This document shows positions 16,958 to 26,167 of a stretch of DNA of 64,000 bases, piece after piece (within the stretch, counting starts at the first letter, position 1; each line of letters opens with the position of its first letter). The DNA is from an uncultured Lachnospiraceae bacterium (lineage in GTDB: Bacteria > Bacillota > Clostridia > Lachnospirales > Lachnospiraceae), in the NCBI GenBank assembly GCA_934364805.1, contig CAKRMH010000008.1, forward strand, positions 1-64,000. The letters run 5' to 3'. The position numbers and the translations under genes were made by a program. The notes below the pieces were generated by a model that was not told where the DNA came from, searched no databases, and worked only from the letters and a program-made list of their open reading frames with translations.

Positions 16958-17971
16958 GTGACAATTGTAGATATTGCAAAGGAATCGGGATACTCGGTAA
17001 GTACAGTATCCCGGGTCCTGAATCATAGGCAGGACGTAAGTCCTGAGGCAAAGGAAAAGATCATGGAGATCGTGAAGGCACATAATTTTGTGCCGAATAC
17101 CAATGCCAAAAGGTTAAAGCAGAATACATCCCGCAATATTTATGTACTGGTAAAAGGTACATCCAATATGCTGTTTGCCAATATTACCGAGGAGATTCAG
17201 TCTGTTGTCGGGCGTACCGATTATGCGCTGAACATTACCTATCTGGATGAGGACGATAATATTGGAAGTGAGACGATGCGTATCTGCAGAGAACGGAAAC
17301 CGTTAGGCATCATCTTCCTTGGCGGAAGCCGGGATGACTTTAGTGAAGATTTTTCCAGCCTTTCCGTGCCTTGTGTCATTGTGACATCAAGTGCGGCAGA
17401 CTGGGGAGTAGAGGGACTGTCTTCCGTGTCGATCGATGATGAGAAGGCCGGAGAGACGGCCGTGGATTATCTGATCCAGAACGGACATACCAGGATCGCT
17501 GAGATCGGAGCGAACCTGGAATTTTCGCAGACAGCGATTCTGCGTCATAATGGATATTTGAAAAGTCTGAAAAAGAATGGTATCATACCGGATGAGCGCT
17601 ACTATGAAAGAGCGCGTTTTTCATCCTATGACAGTGCCTATCAGGCGATGGAACGTCTTCTTGATAAAGATATTGAGATTACGGCTGTTTATGCGGTTTC
17701 GGATGTGATGGCGATCGGAGCCATCCGTGCGGTCTTAGACAGAGGGCTTCGTGTGCCGGAGGATATCTCGATCACCGGGTTTGACGGTTCCAAGCTTGCA
17801 CAGTATTACAATCCAAAGATCGTTTCAATCCGCCAGCCGCATAAGGATATGGCAGAGCGAAGCGTAGAAATGCTTTTCCGCATGATCGATCTGCACAAAC
17901 CGGCGTGTCATGAGATGATCCCGTTTGAGCTGACCGATGGCGAGAGCGTAAAAAAGGGTGGTATACAATGA
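16958..17971 (+). CDS. LacI-family transcriptional regulator
   Basis: A 337-residue repressor with the N-terminal LacI helix-turn-helix (TIVDIAKESGYSVSTVSRVL) and hinge, then a periplasmic-binding-like sugar sensor domain (about 60-330; GFDGSKLAQYY near 275 is typical). It starts with GTG preceded by AGGAAC. Position after the permeases and the LacI-like operator at 13630-13677 indicate autogenous control of this operon. It overlaps the SulP gene by four bases. Confidence 0.9.
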   Translation: MTIVDIAKESGYSVSTVSRVLNHRQDVSPEAKEKIMEIVKAHNFVPNTNAKRLKQNTSRNIYVLVKGTSNMLFANITEEIQSVVGRTDYALNITYLDEDDNIGSETMRICRERKPLGIIFLGGSRDDFSEDFSSLSVPCVIVTSSAADWGVEGLSSVSIDDEKAGETAVDYLIQNGHTRIAEIGANLEFSQTAILRHNGYLKSLKKNGIIPDERYYERARFSSYDSAYQAMERLLDKDIEITAVYAVSDVMAIGAIRAVLDRGLRVPEDISITGFDGSKLAQYYNPKIVSIRQPHKDMAERSVEMLFRMIDLHKPACHEMIPFELTDGESVKKGGIQ

Positions 17972-20106
17972 AGATCAGACTTGCACAGACATTAAAAGGT
18001 TATGAGAGTAAAAATATTATAAAAGATATACTTGCGGGCATCATTATTATGGCGGTTTCTATCCCGATTTCCATGGGATATGCACAGATTGCAGGATTGC
18101 CCGCAGTATATGGGCTATATGGATCGGTATTCCCGATCCTTGTTTTTGCGTTTTTTTCCACTTCACCGCAGTTTATTTTTGGTGTGGATGCAGCACCGGC
18201 GGCTCTTGTGGGCTCGGCGCTGATCAGCCTGCATGTGGAGAGTGGTTCGAAAGAGGCAATGGCAGTTGTGCCGGTTCTGACGTTCTTTGTTGCGGTATGG
18301 CTTCTTGCCTTTTATATTATGAAGGCGGGAAAACTGGTAAATTATATTTCGGCGCCGGTGATGGGAGGTTTCATTACCGGAATCTGTACGACGATCATTT
18401 TGATGCAGCTTGCGAAGCTCATGGGAGGAACGGCTGGGACCGGGGAACTTCCGGAGCTTGCCGTTCATATTGCCAGAACGGCAAAGCAGATCAATGTTCC
18501 GTCTCTGATTATGGGAATTGCAGCTCTTGCAATTCTGCTTTTATCCAAAAAACGAATCCCTAAGTTTCCGATGGCAGTTGTGCTGATGGCGGCAGGTGCA
18601 CTTATGACACGCTTTTTGCCGGTTGAGAGCTGGGGGGTAAAAACGCTGGATACGGTGGAAACCGGGCTCCCAAAGTGGAGTATTCCGGATCTGTCACTTG
18701 TTCCGATGAATGAGGTGATCACGATCAGCCTTTCTGTTGCAGTTGTGATCATGGCGGAAACATTACTTGCTGAGAACAATTTCGCACAGAAAAATGGATA
18801 CCGTATTGATGACAATCAGGAAATTCTTGCTTTTTCCATGGGCAATCTGGCTGCAGCACTGACCGGATGCTGTCCGATCAATGGATCGGTTTCGCGTACT
18901 GCGATGGGAGAACAGTATCAGGGAAAAACGCAATTGACGGGGATCGTTGCGGGGCTTTCCATGATGATGCTGCTTTTGTGCGGAACCGGATTTATTGGCT
19001 ATCTGCCGGTTCCGGTGCTTACGGCAATCGTCATTTCTGCTTTGCTTGGAGCAACGGAATTCGAACTTGCAGTGCGCCTGTGGAAGGTAAGCCGCACAGA
19101 ATGCCTGATTTTTGCCGGGGCATTTGTGGGAGTGCTTCTGCTTGGAACGATCAATGGCGTACTGATCGGAATGATCCTTTCTTTTTCAGAAATGATCATC
19201 CGTAATGCAAAGCCGGCGACCTGTTTTCTCGGAATCCAGCCTGGACACAGACATTTCCGAGATCTGAAGGAAGGTGTGCAGATCCACCAGATTGAGGGCG
19301 TGGTTATTTACCGTTTCAGCAGCAATCTGTTTTTTGCCAACGTTTCGGTATTGCAGAAGGATATTGAAGACAGCATACGTGAGGGCACCAGGGCTGTGAT
19401 CCTTGATGCAAGTGGGATTGGAAGCATTGATATTACGGCTGCAGACCGTCTGGAGATCCTCTACCGTTCATTGAAGGAAAAAGGGATCCGCTTCTATATT
19501 ACAGAGCATATTGCAGAGTTGAATGAACAGATGCGGAAACTCGGACTTGGTTATCTGATCGAAGAAGGGTGCGCACGAAGGACCATCCATATTGCGTTGA
19601 AGGATATGGGAATCAAAAGACCATATCCGCTGGAGGGCGGTGTGGACAATGAGGAACGCAGTGCTTCAAGAAAACGTGTAGATAACCGTGTGCAGGAGTT
19701 TGTGTGGGCATTTGGTTCCGATACTGAGGCGGAGATTGAAAAGCAGATCATGCGCCAGATCGATCAGTTGAAGCAGAATGGAGATGTGGAAAATCTGTTT
19801 CATGGCCGATGGGCTCACATGGAGGAACTGGATCAGGATGAGTGGCTGGAACATCTGGAAGAACACTTAAAGGAAATCGTAAATATATCAGGAAAAGACG
19901 AGCGGACGCTGGCTGCCCGTTTTGAGGAACACCGGAAAGAAGTGCATGAGCAAATCTCAAGGGAGCATCCGGAGCTGGCAGAACGCTTCCAGGAGAGGCG
20001 CCATCTTCTGGATGAGCATCTGAAGGAACGGCGCCCGGAAGTCTATGATCTTGTGATCAGCTTAAGAGAAGAGAGGGAGAAGCGGAATCGGAGTGATCAG
20101 GCATAA
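17968..20106 (+). CDS. SulP-family anion transporter with STAS domain and long charged tail
   Basis: A 712-residue SulP transporter. The N-terminal ~400 residues carry the membrane core (family motif SIPISMGYAQIAGLPAVYGLY near 30-50), and a STAS domain follows at about 430-545. The last ~150 residues form a highly charged, probably helical extension rich in E, K, R and H that ordinary SulP proteins of ~550-600 residues lack. The start overlaps the LacI gene by four bases, so it belongs to the sugar operon. SulP members carry sulfate, bicarbonate or dicarboxylates; which one is not visible. Its end overlaps the convergent MATE gene by ten bases. Confidence 0.85.
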   Translation: MKIRLAQTLKGYESKNIIKDILAGIIIMAVSIPISMGYAQIAGLPAVYGLYGSVFPILVFAFFSTSPQFIFGVDAAPAALVGSALISLHVESGSKEAMAVVPVLTFFVAVWLLAFYIMKAGKLVNYISAPVMGGFITGICTTIILMQLAKLMGGTAGTGELPELAVHIARTAKQINVPSLIMGIAALAILLLSKKRIPKFPMAVVLMAAGALMTRFLPVESWGVKTLDTVETGLPKWSIPDLSLVPMNEVITISLSVAVVIMAETLLAENNFAQKNGYRIDDNQEILAFSMGNLAAALTGCCPINGSVSRTAMGEQYQGKTQLTGIVAGLSMMMLLLCGTGFIGYLPVPVLTAIVISALLGATEFELAVRLWKVSRTECLIFAGAFVGVLLLGTINGVLIGMILSFSEMIIRNAKPATCFLGIQPGHRHFRDLKEGVQIHQIEGVVIYRFSSNLFFANVSVLQKDIEDSIREGTRAVILDASGIGSIDITAADRLEILYRSLKEKGIRFYITEHIAELNEQMRKLGLGYLIEEGCARRTIHIALKDMGIKRPYPLEGGVDNEERSASRKRVDNRVQEFVWAFGSDTEAEIEKQIMRQIDQLKQNGDVENLFHGRWAHMEELDQDEWLEHLEEHLKEIVNISGKDERTLAARFEEHRKEVHEQISREHPELAERFQERRHLLDEHLKERRPEVYDLVISLREEREKRNRSDQA

Positions 20107-21428
20107 TGATACTTATTCCGCTGCCGGATCAGGAATGAGACCGTGACACATAAGGTCAGAAGTTCGGCGGCAGACACGGCAGACCAGATTCCATTGATTC
20201 CTAAAATCGCAGGAAGAATCAGTACGGCGGCAATCTGGAAGACAAGTGTACGCAGGAAGGAAATTGCTGCAGATACACCGCCGTTGCTAAGTGCAGTAAA
20301 GAAGGAAGAACCAAAAATATTAAAGCCATTAAACAGGTAAACCAGACAGTAGATCCGAAATCCGTGTCTTGTCATAGCCAGAAGCTCAGCATCGTATCCG
20401 ACAAAAAGTGTAGAAAGCGGAATCGCAAGGAACTGGGAGATCACAGCAAGCATCAGTCCCCAGCAGCCGATCAGGCGCAGGCTTTTCTGGAACAGGTTTT
20501 TCAGTTCATCGTGGTGGCCGGCACCGTAATGGAAGCTGATGACCGGAGCACTTCCGATGGAATAGCCAAGGAAGATCGCAACAAATATGAAGTTGACATA
20601 CATAATGGCTCCATAAGCGGCAACACCGTTTTCGCCAGCAAATCGCATAAGCTGGATGTTATATAAGGAATTTACAATAGAGCTTGAAAGGTTTGTCATC
20701 AGCTCGGAGCAACCGTTTATGCAGGTCTGCAGAAGAATTCTTCCGTTAAAACGTGTTTTTCCAAGGCGCAGCAGGCTTGAATTCGGTCTTGTAAAATACA
20801 GGATCGGGAAAAGTCCTCCAATGAATTCTCCACATACGGTCGCAACAGCAGCACCGGTTAAACCAAGGCCGAGTACACCTACAAAAATGAAATCCAGAAC
20901 AATGTTTGTTACACCGGCAGCGACGATGACAAAAAGTCCAAGTTTTGGTTTTTCTGCTGTCACAAAGAAACTCTGGAATACATTCTGCAGCATAAATGCA
21001 GGCATGGAAAGAAACGAAATTCTTGCATACAGAATACAGTTATCCAGAAGTTCGCCTTTGGCACCGAGCATTCGGGCGATTTCAGGGATCATCAGTGCAC
21101 CGAGCATGGAAAGCAGAATGCCTCCGATGGCGGTCACATAGACCAGCATGGAGAAGTATTCATTGGCCTTTTCCTTTTCTCCTTCTCCGAGTGTTTTGGC
21201 AACGATCGCACTTCCGCCGGTTCCAATCATAAAGCCTAAAGCGGACAGTCCCATCAGAACCGGGAAGACCAGATTGATTGAGGCAAGCGCAGTTTTTCCG
21301 GCAAAATTGGATACAAAAAGTCCGTCCACAACACTGTAGATTGAGGTAAAGATCATCATGACGATGGATGGAAAAACAAAGCGCAATAGTTTATGATAGG
21401 TAAAATGTTCAGATAATTGAATCTTCAT
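20097..21428 (-). CDS. MATE-family efflux transporter
   Basis: A 443-residue multidrug/toxic-compound extrusion protein with about twelve hydrophobic segments and the two-fold MATE repeat (PSIVMMIFTSIYSVVDGLFV in the first helix, GYSIGSAPVISFHYGAG at the start of the second half). It exchanges Na+ or H+ for cationic drugs. Its start overlaps the MarR gene stop by four bases, so the two form one operon and MarR should control it. Confidence 0.93.
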   Translation of the reverse strand: MKIQLSEHFTYHKLLRFVFPSIVMMIFTSIYSVVDGLFVSNFAGKTALASINLVFPVLMGLSALGFMIGTGGSAIVAKTLGEGEKEKANEYFSMLVYVTAIGGILLSMLGALMIPEIARMLGAKGELLDNCILYARISFLSMPAFMLQNVFQSFFVTAEKPKLGLFVIVAAGVTNIVLDFIFVGVLGLGLTGAAVATVCGEFIGGLFPILYFTRPNSSLLRLGKTRFNGRILLQTCINGCSELMTNLSSSIVNSLYNIQLMRFAGENGVAAYGAIMYVNFIFVAIFLGYSIGSAPVISFHYGAGHHDELKNLFQKSLRLIGCWGLMLAVISQFLAIPLSTLFVGYDAELLAMTRHGFRIYCLVYLFNGFNIFGSSFFTALSNGGVSAAISFLRTLVFQIAAVLILPAILGINGIWSAVSAAELLTLCVTVSFLIRQRNKYHYA

Positions 21429-21895
21429 ATGAACTCCTTTTCCAGATTACAAATTCCATTGCGAAGCGCATGGATATAGTTGGTATGCAGCTTTAGAAGC
21501 TGCTGACAGTCGGTTTCCCCCAGCTGGACAAAGGCATCATTTTCTGCCTGAACGACCGGAAAGATGGTTTTTTCCAAAAGGTTGTGTCCTTTTTCCGTCA
21601 GGTGGATATGCATGCTCCGGCCTTTGCCGGGAGTCAGAAGAAGATAGCCCTCCTGCTCCAGCTTATGGATGGAGGAATGGACCGTCTGTTTTGGAATCAG
21701 GGTTGAATTGCAGACATCACGCTGCAGACAGCCATCTCCTTCCTCACAGATGGTATATAAAATATCAAAAGCACTGTCGGAAAGCCCGAGTTTCCGGGCT
21801 GCATCCCGGTAGATATCATTGTATTCCTTATAAAGCCGGTTGAATTCGCGAAGGCTTGAACTCATGTAGGGAGTGCATTTTTTTTGTTCCATCAT
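21425..21895 (-). CDS. MarR-family repressor of the MATE operon
   Basis: A 156-residue MarR-type winged-helix protein: recognition region RDVCNSTLIPKQTVHSSIHK (about 60-80) and wing GKGRSMHIHLTEKG (about 90-105). The start has AAAGGAGG six bases upstream. Two near-identical operator-like sequences overlap its own promoter, so it is autoregulated and co-controls the efflux pump. The inducer is presumably a pump substrate. Confidence 0.92.
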   Translation of the reverse strand: MMEQKKCTPYMSSSLREFNRLYKEYNDIYRDAARKLGLSDSAFDILYTICEEGDGCLQRDVCNSTLIPKQTVHSSIHKLEQEGYLLLTPGKGRSMHIHLTEKGHNLLEKTIFPVVQAENDAFVQLGETDCQQLLKLHTNYIHALRNGICNLEKEFI

Positions 21896-21910
21896 AGGAA
21901 TCCTCCTTTA

Positions 21911-21953
21911 AGTCTGATTTCGTACTTGAGGAGTATAGTCTGATTTCGGACTT
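21911..21953. promoter_or_regulatory. Tandem MarR operators
   Basis: AGTCTGATTTCGTACTT (21911-21927) and AGTCTGATTTCGGACTT (21937-21953) are direct repeats 26 bases apart that differ at one base. Each has AGT/ACT ends in inverted orientation. One covers the spacer of the promoter and the other lies downstream of the start site. Confidence 0.75.
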
Positions 21954-21960
21954 ATGTCAA
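21932..21960 (-). promoter_or_regulatory. SigmaA promoter of the MarR-MATE operon
   Basis: On the minus strand, TTGACA (21955-21960) and TATACT (21932-21937) are exactly 17 bases apart, close to consensus. Confidence 0.8.
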
Positions 21961-22021
21961 GTGTGGAATTTAAAAGATACCTGTGTTACAGTAATAATAT
22001 TAGAGAAGGAGGACACGTAGG

Positions 22022-22579
22022 ATGCAGTGGAACGATGGGAAACAGAGGTGCTTCTGGGCAAATCCAAACAATGAAAAATACATAGAGTACCATGATCACG
22101 AATGGGGAATTCCGGTGCACGACGATCAGAAATTGTTTGAGATGCTGATCCTCGAGGGATTTCAGGCGGGATTGTCGTGGGAATGTGTTTTAAATAAGAG
22201 AGAAGCATTCCGACAGGCGTTCGATCAGTTTGAGGTTGAAAAAGTACGTGAGTATGATGAAAAGAAAATGCTCGAACTGAAAAACAATCCGGGTATCATC
22301 CGTAACATGCGAAAGATTCAGGCAGCGGTGATAAATGCGCAGGTATTTTGCAGGATACAGGAGGAATATCACAGTTTTTCCGAATATCTGTGGCATTGGA
22401 CAGATGGAAAAGTGATCTATGAAAAGGGCGTTACAAGCTCGCCGCTTTCCGACCGGATCTCCAAAGATTTAAAAAAGCGCGGCATGAAATTTGTCGGAAC
22501 AACAATTGTTTATTCTTATCTGCAGGCGGTTGGTGTGATCTGTTCGCACGAAGAAGGCTGTTATCTGGAACACAGGTAA
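22022..22579 (+). CDS. tag: DNA-3-methyladenine glycosylase I
   Basis: A 185-residue Tag-family glycosylase that removes 3-methyladenine from alkylated DNA. The N-terminal RCFWANPN and YHDHEWGIPVHDD, ILEGFQAGLSWECVLNKREAF (helix-hairpin-helix region) and late Cys/His residues (CSHEEGCY) for zinc match the family along its length. AGGAGG precedes the start. It is a single gene, divergent from MarR. Confidence 0.93.
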   Translation: MQWNDGKQRCFWANPNNEKYIEYHDHEWGIPVHDDQKLFEMLILEGFQAGLSWECVLNKREAFRQAFDQFEVEKVREYDEKKMLELKNNPGIIRNMRKIQAAVINAQVFCRIQEEYHSFSEYLWHWTDGKVIYEKGVTSSPLSDRISKDLKKRGMKFVGTTIVYSYLQAVGVICSHEEGCYLEHR

Positions 22580-22635
22580 TTCTTTACTGATTCTTAACCG
22601 GAGAATACGTATAATTTGCACTATGGGAGGCTGGA

Positions 22636-23703
22636 ATGAAAAAATATCATAATTTGTTTTGGAATATCATAAAATCCATTGGGATACTTGCAGGATTTTT
22701 TGTTTTGTGTCTTGTAATTGAACGGTATTTTGAAGCAAGCACGCTGGTACCAGCGATTATGACACTGGCAGTATTTCTGGTATCCCTTGTAACAGATGGA
22801 TTCCTGTATGGAATCCTTGCTTCTCTGCTCAGCGTTCTGGAATTGAATTTTGCATTTGCATTCCCGTATTTTGCATTCAACTTCAGTATTCCTGAGAATA
22901 TTATCTCTGCAATTATCATGCTGGTCATTACGATCATGACCTGTACACTTACGACTCAGCTTAAGAATCAGGAACACATCCGCGTGGAAAGCGCAAAGGA
23001 GAAGATGCGCGGAAATCTTCTCCGGGCAGTATCACATGATCTGCGTACCCCGCTTACCACGATCTGTGGTTCGAGTTCAACGATCGTGGAGCATTATGAC
23101 CAGCTGACAAAGGCACAGGTGATCCAGCTCGCAAACGGAATCCGCGATGATGCGGAATGGCTTGTCCGCATGGTGGAAAATATCCTGTCCATTACAAGGA
23201 TTGACAGTGACGGTGTACAGATCACCAAGACCTCCACGGTTCTTGAGGAACTGATCGATTCGGTGCTCATGAAATTCCGGAAAAGATATCCCGACCAGAA
23301 GATTGAAGTGGATATTCCGGATGAATTTATCAGCATTCCGATGGATGCTGTTTTGATCGAACAGGTGATCATCAATATTTTGGAAAATGCCATGCAGCAT
23401 GCTGCTGGAATGACAAAGCTTGAACTTTCCGTTTTCCGGGAAGGACGAAAAGCGGTATTTGAGATCCGGGATAATGGATGCGGGATTGAAAAAGACCGGT
23501 TGCAGAACATATTCAAGGATTATTTTGAAATGAAGGATGCGCCGGTGGATCATCAGAAAAAGAGTATGGGGATCGGACTTGCGGTATGTGCTTCGATTAT
23601 CCGGGCGCATAATGGTACGATCACAGCATCCAACAGGAAAGAAGGGGGCTGCTGCTTCCGCTTTACCCTGGATCTGGAGAGGAACGAAGATGAACAGCTA
23701 TAA
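22636..23703 (+). CDS. Sensor histidine kinase, KdpD-like C-terminal type
   Basis: A 355-residue membrane kinase. Three to four N-terminal helices (about 10-105) resemble the KdpD DUF4118 membrane module. They are followed by a dimerisation domain with phospho-His in VSHDLRTPLTTI (about 140) and an HATPase domain (NILENAMQHA, DNGCGI, GIGLAV). The cytosolic KdpD sensor/USP region present in full KdpD (~890 residues) is absent. It overlaps the response regulator by 14 bases. With the K+/H+ antiporter downstream, ion or pH sensing is likely. Confidence 0.88.
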   Translation: MKKYHNLFWNIIKSIGILAGFFVLCLVIERYFEASTLVPAIMTLAVFLVSLVTDGFLYGILASLLSVLELNFAFAFPYFAFNFSIPENIISAIIMLVITIMTCTLTTQLKNQEHIRVESAKEKMRGNLLRAVSHDLRTPLTTICGSSSTIVEHYDQLTKAQVIQLANGIRDDAEWLVRMVENILSITRIDSDGVQITKTSTVLEELIDSVLMKFRKRYPDQKIEVDIPDEFISIPMDAVLIEQVIINILENAMQHAAGMTKLELSVFREGRKAVFEIRDNGCGIEKDRLQNIFKDYFEMKDAPVDHQKKSMGIGLAVCASIIRAHNGTITASNRKEGGCCFRFTLDLERNEDEQL

Positions 23704-24397
23704 AGTGCTTCTGGTTGAGGATGAACTGAATATCTGTAACTTTATCAAAATGATATTCGAGACGAATGGTTACCGGTTTACTGCAGCACAGACAGGCAAA
23801 GGCGGACTGGATAAATTTCAGACGGAGAGACCGGATCTTGTGGTGCTCGATCTTGGACTTCCAGACATGGATGGGGTGGACATCATCAAGGAGATCCGTA
23901 AAAACTCGGATATTCCGATCATCGTTCTATCTGCCAGGATGGATGAGGCAGATAAGGTCGAAGCGCTTGATCTTGGCGTAAACGATTATGTGACCAAACC
24001 GTTTGGGACGGGAGAACTGCTTGCAAGAGTGCGGGCAGCCATACGCAACAGCCGTTTTCAGAATGCCGGAAGCCACAGGTCCAATCTCCAGTTAGCGGAT
24101 ATGATGATCGACTTTGATGCGCGGAAAGTAACGATCGCAGGAAATGCGATACGACTGACCCAGACGGAATATCATATCGTGGAACTTTTGGCAGTAAACA
24201 CTGGAAAAGTACTGACTTACGCCGAGATCATCAATAAGATCTGGGGATATTCTGACTCCGGAAGTGTGAAAAAGCTTCAGGTCAATATGGCGAATATCCG
24301 TAAAAAATTTGGCGAAAAGCCAGGTGAGTACCATTATATTCTGAATGAACTGGGAGTTGGCTACCGTATGAGCGATGAGGGAGAAAGCATAGTATAA
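23690..24397 (+). CDS. OmpR/KdpE-like response regulator
   Basis: A 235-residue regulator with receiver domain (phospho-Asp in VVLDLGLPDMDG, near 55; Lys in VTKPFGTGELLARV near 105) and C-terminal OmpR-type winged helix (IWGYSDSGSVKKLQVNMANI). The start at 23690 is set by GGAGAGGAA just upstream and by the canonical receiver N-terminus; a longer in-frame ORF from 23537 lies in the kinase gene. It should control the antiporter operon directly downstream. Confidence 0.9.
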   Translation: MNSYKVLLVEDELNICNFIKMIFETNGYRFTAAQTGKGGLDKFQTERPDLVVLDLGLPDMDGVDIIKEIRKNSDIPIIVLSARMDEADKVEALDLGVNDYVTKPFGTGELLARVRAAIRNSRFQNAGSHRSNLQLADMMIDFDARKVTIAGNAIRLTQTEYHIVELLAVNTGKVLTYAEIINKIWGYSDSGSVKKLQVNMANIRKKFGEKPGEYHYILNELGVGYRMSDEGESIV

Positions 24398-24417
24398 TCA
24401 GAAAGAAGGATTTTATT

Positions 24418-24510
24418 ATGTTGGAAAATATAATCGTTGGTATTATAATTGTACTTGTAGTTGTTTCAACAATCATTGCATTCTGGCTTGAATATGGAGG
24501 ACATGAATGA
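24418..24510 (+). CDS. 30-residue single-span membrane peptide
   Basis: A small gene, MLENIIVGII ... LEYGGHE, with AGAAGGA upstream of its ATG. A single hydrophobic stretch covers residues ~5-23. Its stop overlaps the antiporter start (ATGA), so it is made together with it. Size, topology and context recall KdpF, the small stabilising subunit of the Kdp potassium pump, but sequence similarity cannot be judged for so short a peptide. It may be an accessory subunit of the antiporter. Confidence 0.7.
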   Translation: MLENIIVGIIIVLVVVSTIIAFWLEYGGHE

Positions 24511-26102
24511 TACAGACCCTGCTTATTATTGCAATTGTAATACTTGCCTGTGTATTTCTGGATAAAATCTCGGAGAGGATCGGCGTGCCGATGCTTCTGG
24601 CTTTTATCCTTCTTGGCATGTTCTTTGGATCGGACGGTGTCGTCAAGATTGCGTTTGACAATTATTCCGTTGCAGAGGATCTGTGCTCCGTTGCACTTAT
24701 TTTTATTATGTTTTATGGTGGATTTGGAACGAACTGGCGTGAGGCAGAACCGATTGCTGGAAAAGCAGTGCTTTTGTCCACGGCAGGTGTCCTGATCACA
24801 GCCGGTCTAACCGGATGGCTCTGCCATTCGATTCTTCATTTTTCCTGGATGGAAAGCTTTCTTCTGGGGGCTCTTGTCAGTTCGACCGATGCGGCATCGG
24901 TTTTCTCAATTTTAAGATCGCGGCAATTAAATCTGAAATACAAAACAGCGTCCTTGCTGGAGGTGGAAAGCGGAAGCAACGATCCGTGTGCCTATATGCT
25001 GACGGTCATATGCATTACGCTTGTACAGGGAGGAATGGATGGAATGACCATGTTAGGCATGGTTGTCGCACAGATCCTTTTTGGCGTCATATGTGGTGTG
25101 TTTTGCGCATTCCTTGCAATTATCATGCTTCGAAGGGACGAATTTTCAACCGATGGGTTTGACATTATCTTTACGGTTGGAATTGCGGTGCTTGCATATG
25201 CACTTCCGCAGACAATCGGAGGAAACGGATATTTAAGTGTGTATATACTTGGAATTATTCTTGGTAATTCCGAGATCAGTAATAAATCCAATCTGGTGCA
25301 TTTTTTTGACGGGCTGACCGGGCTTATGCAGATCCTGATCTTCTTTTTACTGGGACTTCTTGCATTTCCATCGCGTCTTCCAGCAGTGTTTGTGCCAGCA
25401 CTGGTGATCGCACTTCTTCTTACATTTGTTGTGAGACCGATCGCCGTTTCTCTGATCCTGATTCCATTCCGCAGCAGGTTTTCCCAGATTTTTCTGGTGT
25501 CCTGGTCCGGACTCCGCGGTGCGGCATCCATTGTATTTGCAATCATGGCGACAAAAGCATTGCAGACGGAGATGGACCTGTACCACATCGTATTTCTGAT
25601 CGTAATTTTCTCGATCCTGCTGCAGGGAACCTTACTGCCGTTTATGGCAAAATTATCAGGAATGATCGATGCGAATGAAAATGTCATGAAGACGTTTAAT
25701 GATTATAGTAACGAAGTGCCTGTGCAGTTTGTCCAGCTTACACTGAACGGACGACATGAATGGTGTGGGAAAAAGCTCAGCGATATCATAATTCCGCCGG
25801 ATACGCTGATCGTTTTATTAAAGCGGGACATGGAGAATATCATACCAAATGGTGACACGGTACTTCTTGAAAATGATACGCTAATCTTAAGTGCACCGGC
25901 GTTAGATAAGATCAGTGGAATCCAGCTCATAGAGAAAAGAATTGAAAAATCCCACCGATACGTCGGTATGAGTCTGGCAGAACTTCCGCGAAAGGAGAAT
26001 GAACTTGTGATCATGATACAGCGGATGGGAGAGATCATTATCCCAAACGGGAATGTGATCCTGCAGCCGGAGGATGTCCTTGTCATCAACCGCTCAAAAT
26101 AA
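24507..26102 (+). CDS. Potassium/proton antiporter (CvrA/NhaP2 type)
   Basis: A 531-residue cation/proton antiporter: about twelve membrane helices (1-385) of the CPA1 type, with STDAASVFSILRSR and the conserved Asp region ESGSNDPCAYML, followed by a TrkA-C/RCK_C regulatory domain (about 395-475) and a further short cytosolic repeat with beta strands (about 475-530). It expels K+ or Na+ against protons. It is coupled to the 30-residue peptide upstream and follows a KdpDE-like two-component system. Confidence 0.88.
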   Translation: MIQTLLIIAIVILACVFLDKISERIGVPMLLAFILLGMFFGSDGVVKIAFDNYSVAEDLCSVALIFIMFYGGFGTNWREAEPIAGKAVLLSTAGVLITAGLTGWLCHSILHFSWMESFLLGALVSSTDAASVFSILRSRQLNLKYKTASLLEVESGSNDPCAYMLTVICITLVQGGMDGMTMLGMVVAQILFGVICGVFCAFLAIIMLRRDEFSTDGFDIIFTVGIAVLAYALPQTIGGNGYLSVYILGIILGNSEISNKSNLVHFFDGLTGLMQILIFFLLGLLAFPSRLPAVFVPALVIALLLTFVVRPIAVSLILIPFRSRFSQIFLVSWSGLRGAASIVFAIMATKALQTEMDLYHIVFLIVIFSILLQGTLLPFMAKLSGMIDANENVMKTFNDYSNEVPVQFVQLTLNGRHEWCGKKLSDIIIPPDTLIVLLKRDMENIIPNGDTVLLENDTLILSAPALDKISGIQLIEKRIEKSHRYVGMSLAELPRKENELVIMIQRMGEIIIPNGNVILQPEDVLVINRSK

Positions 26103-26167
26103 AATGTATAAAAATGAGCATTCTTCTAATAATAAAATGTGATCATTATTAGATGGAGGAATGAACT

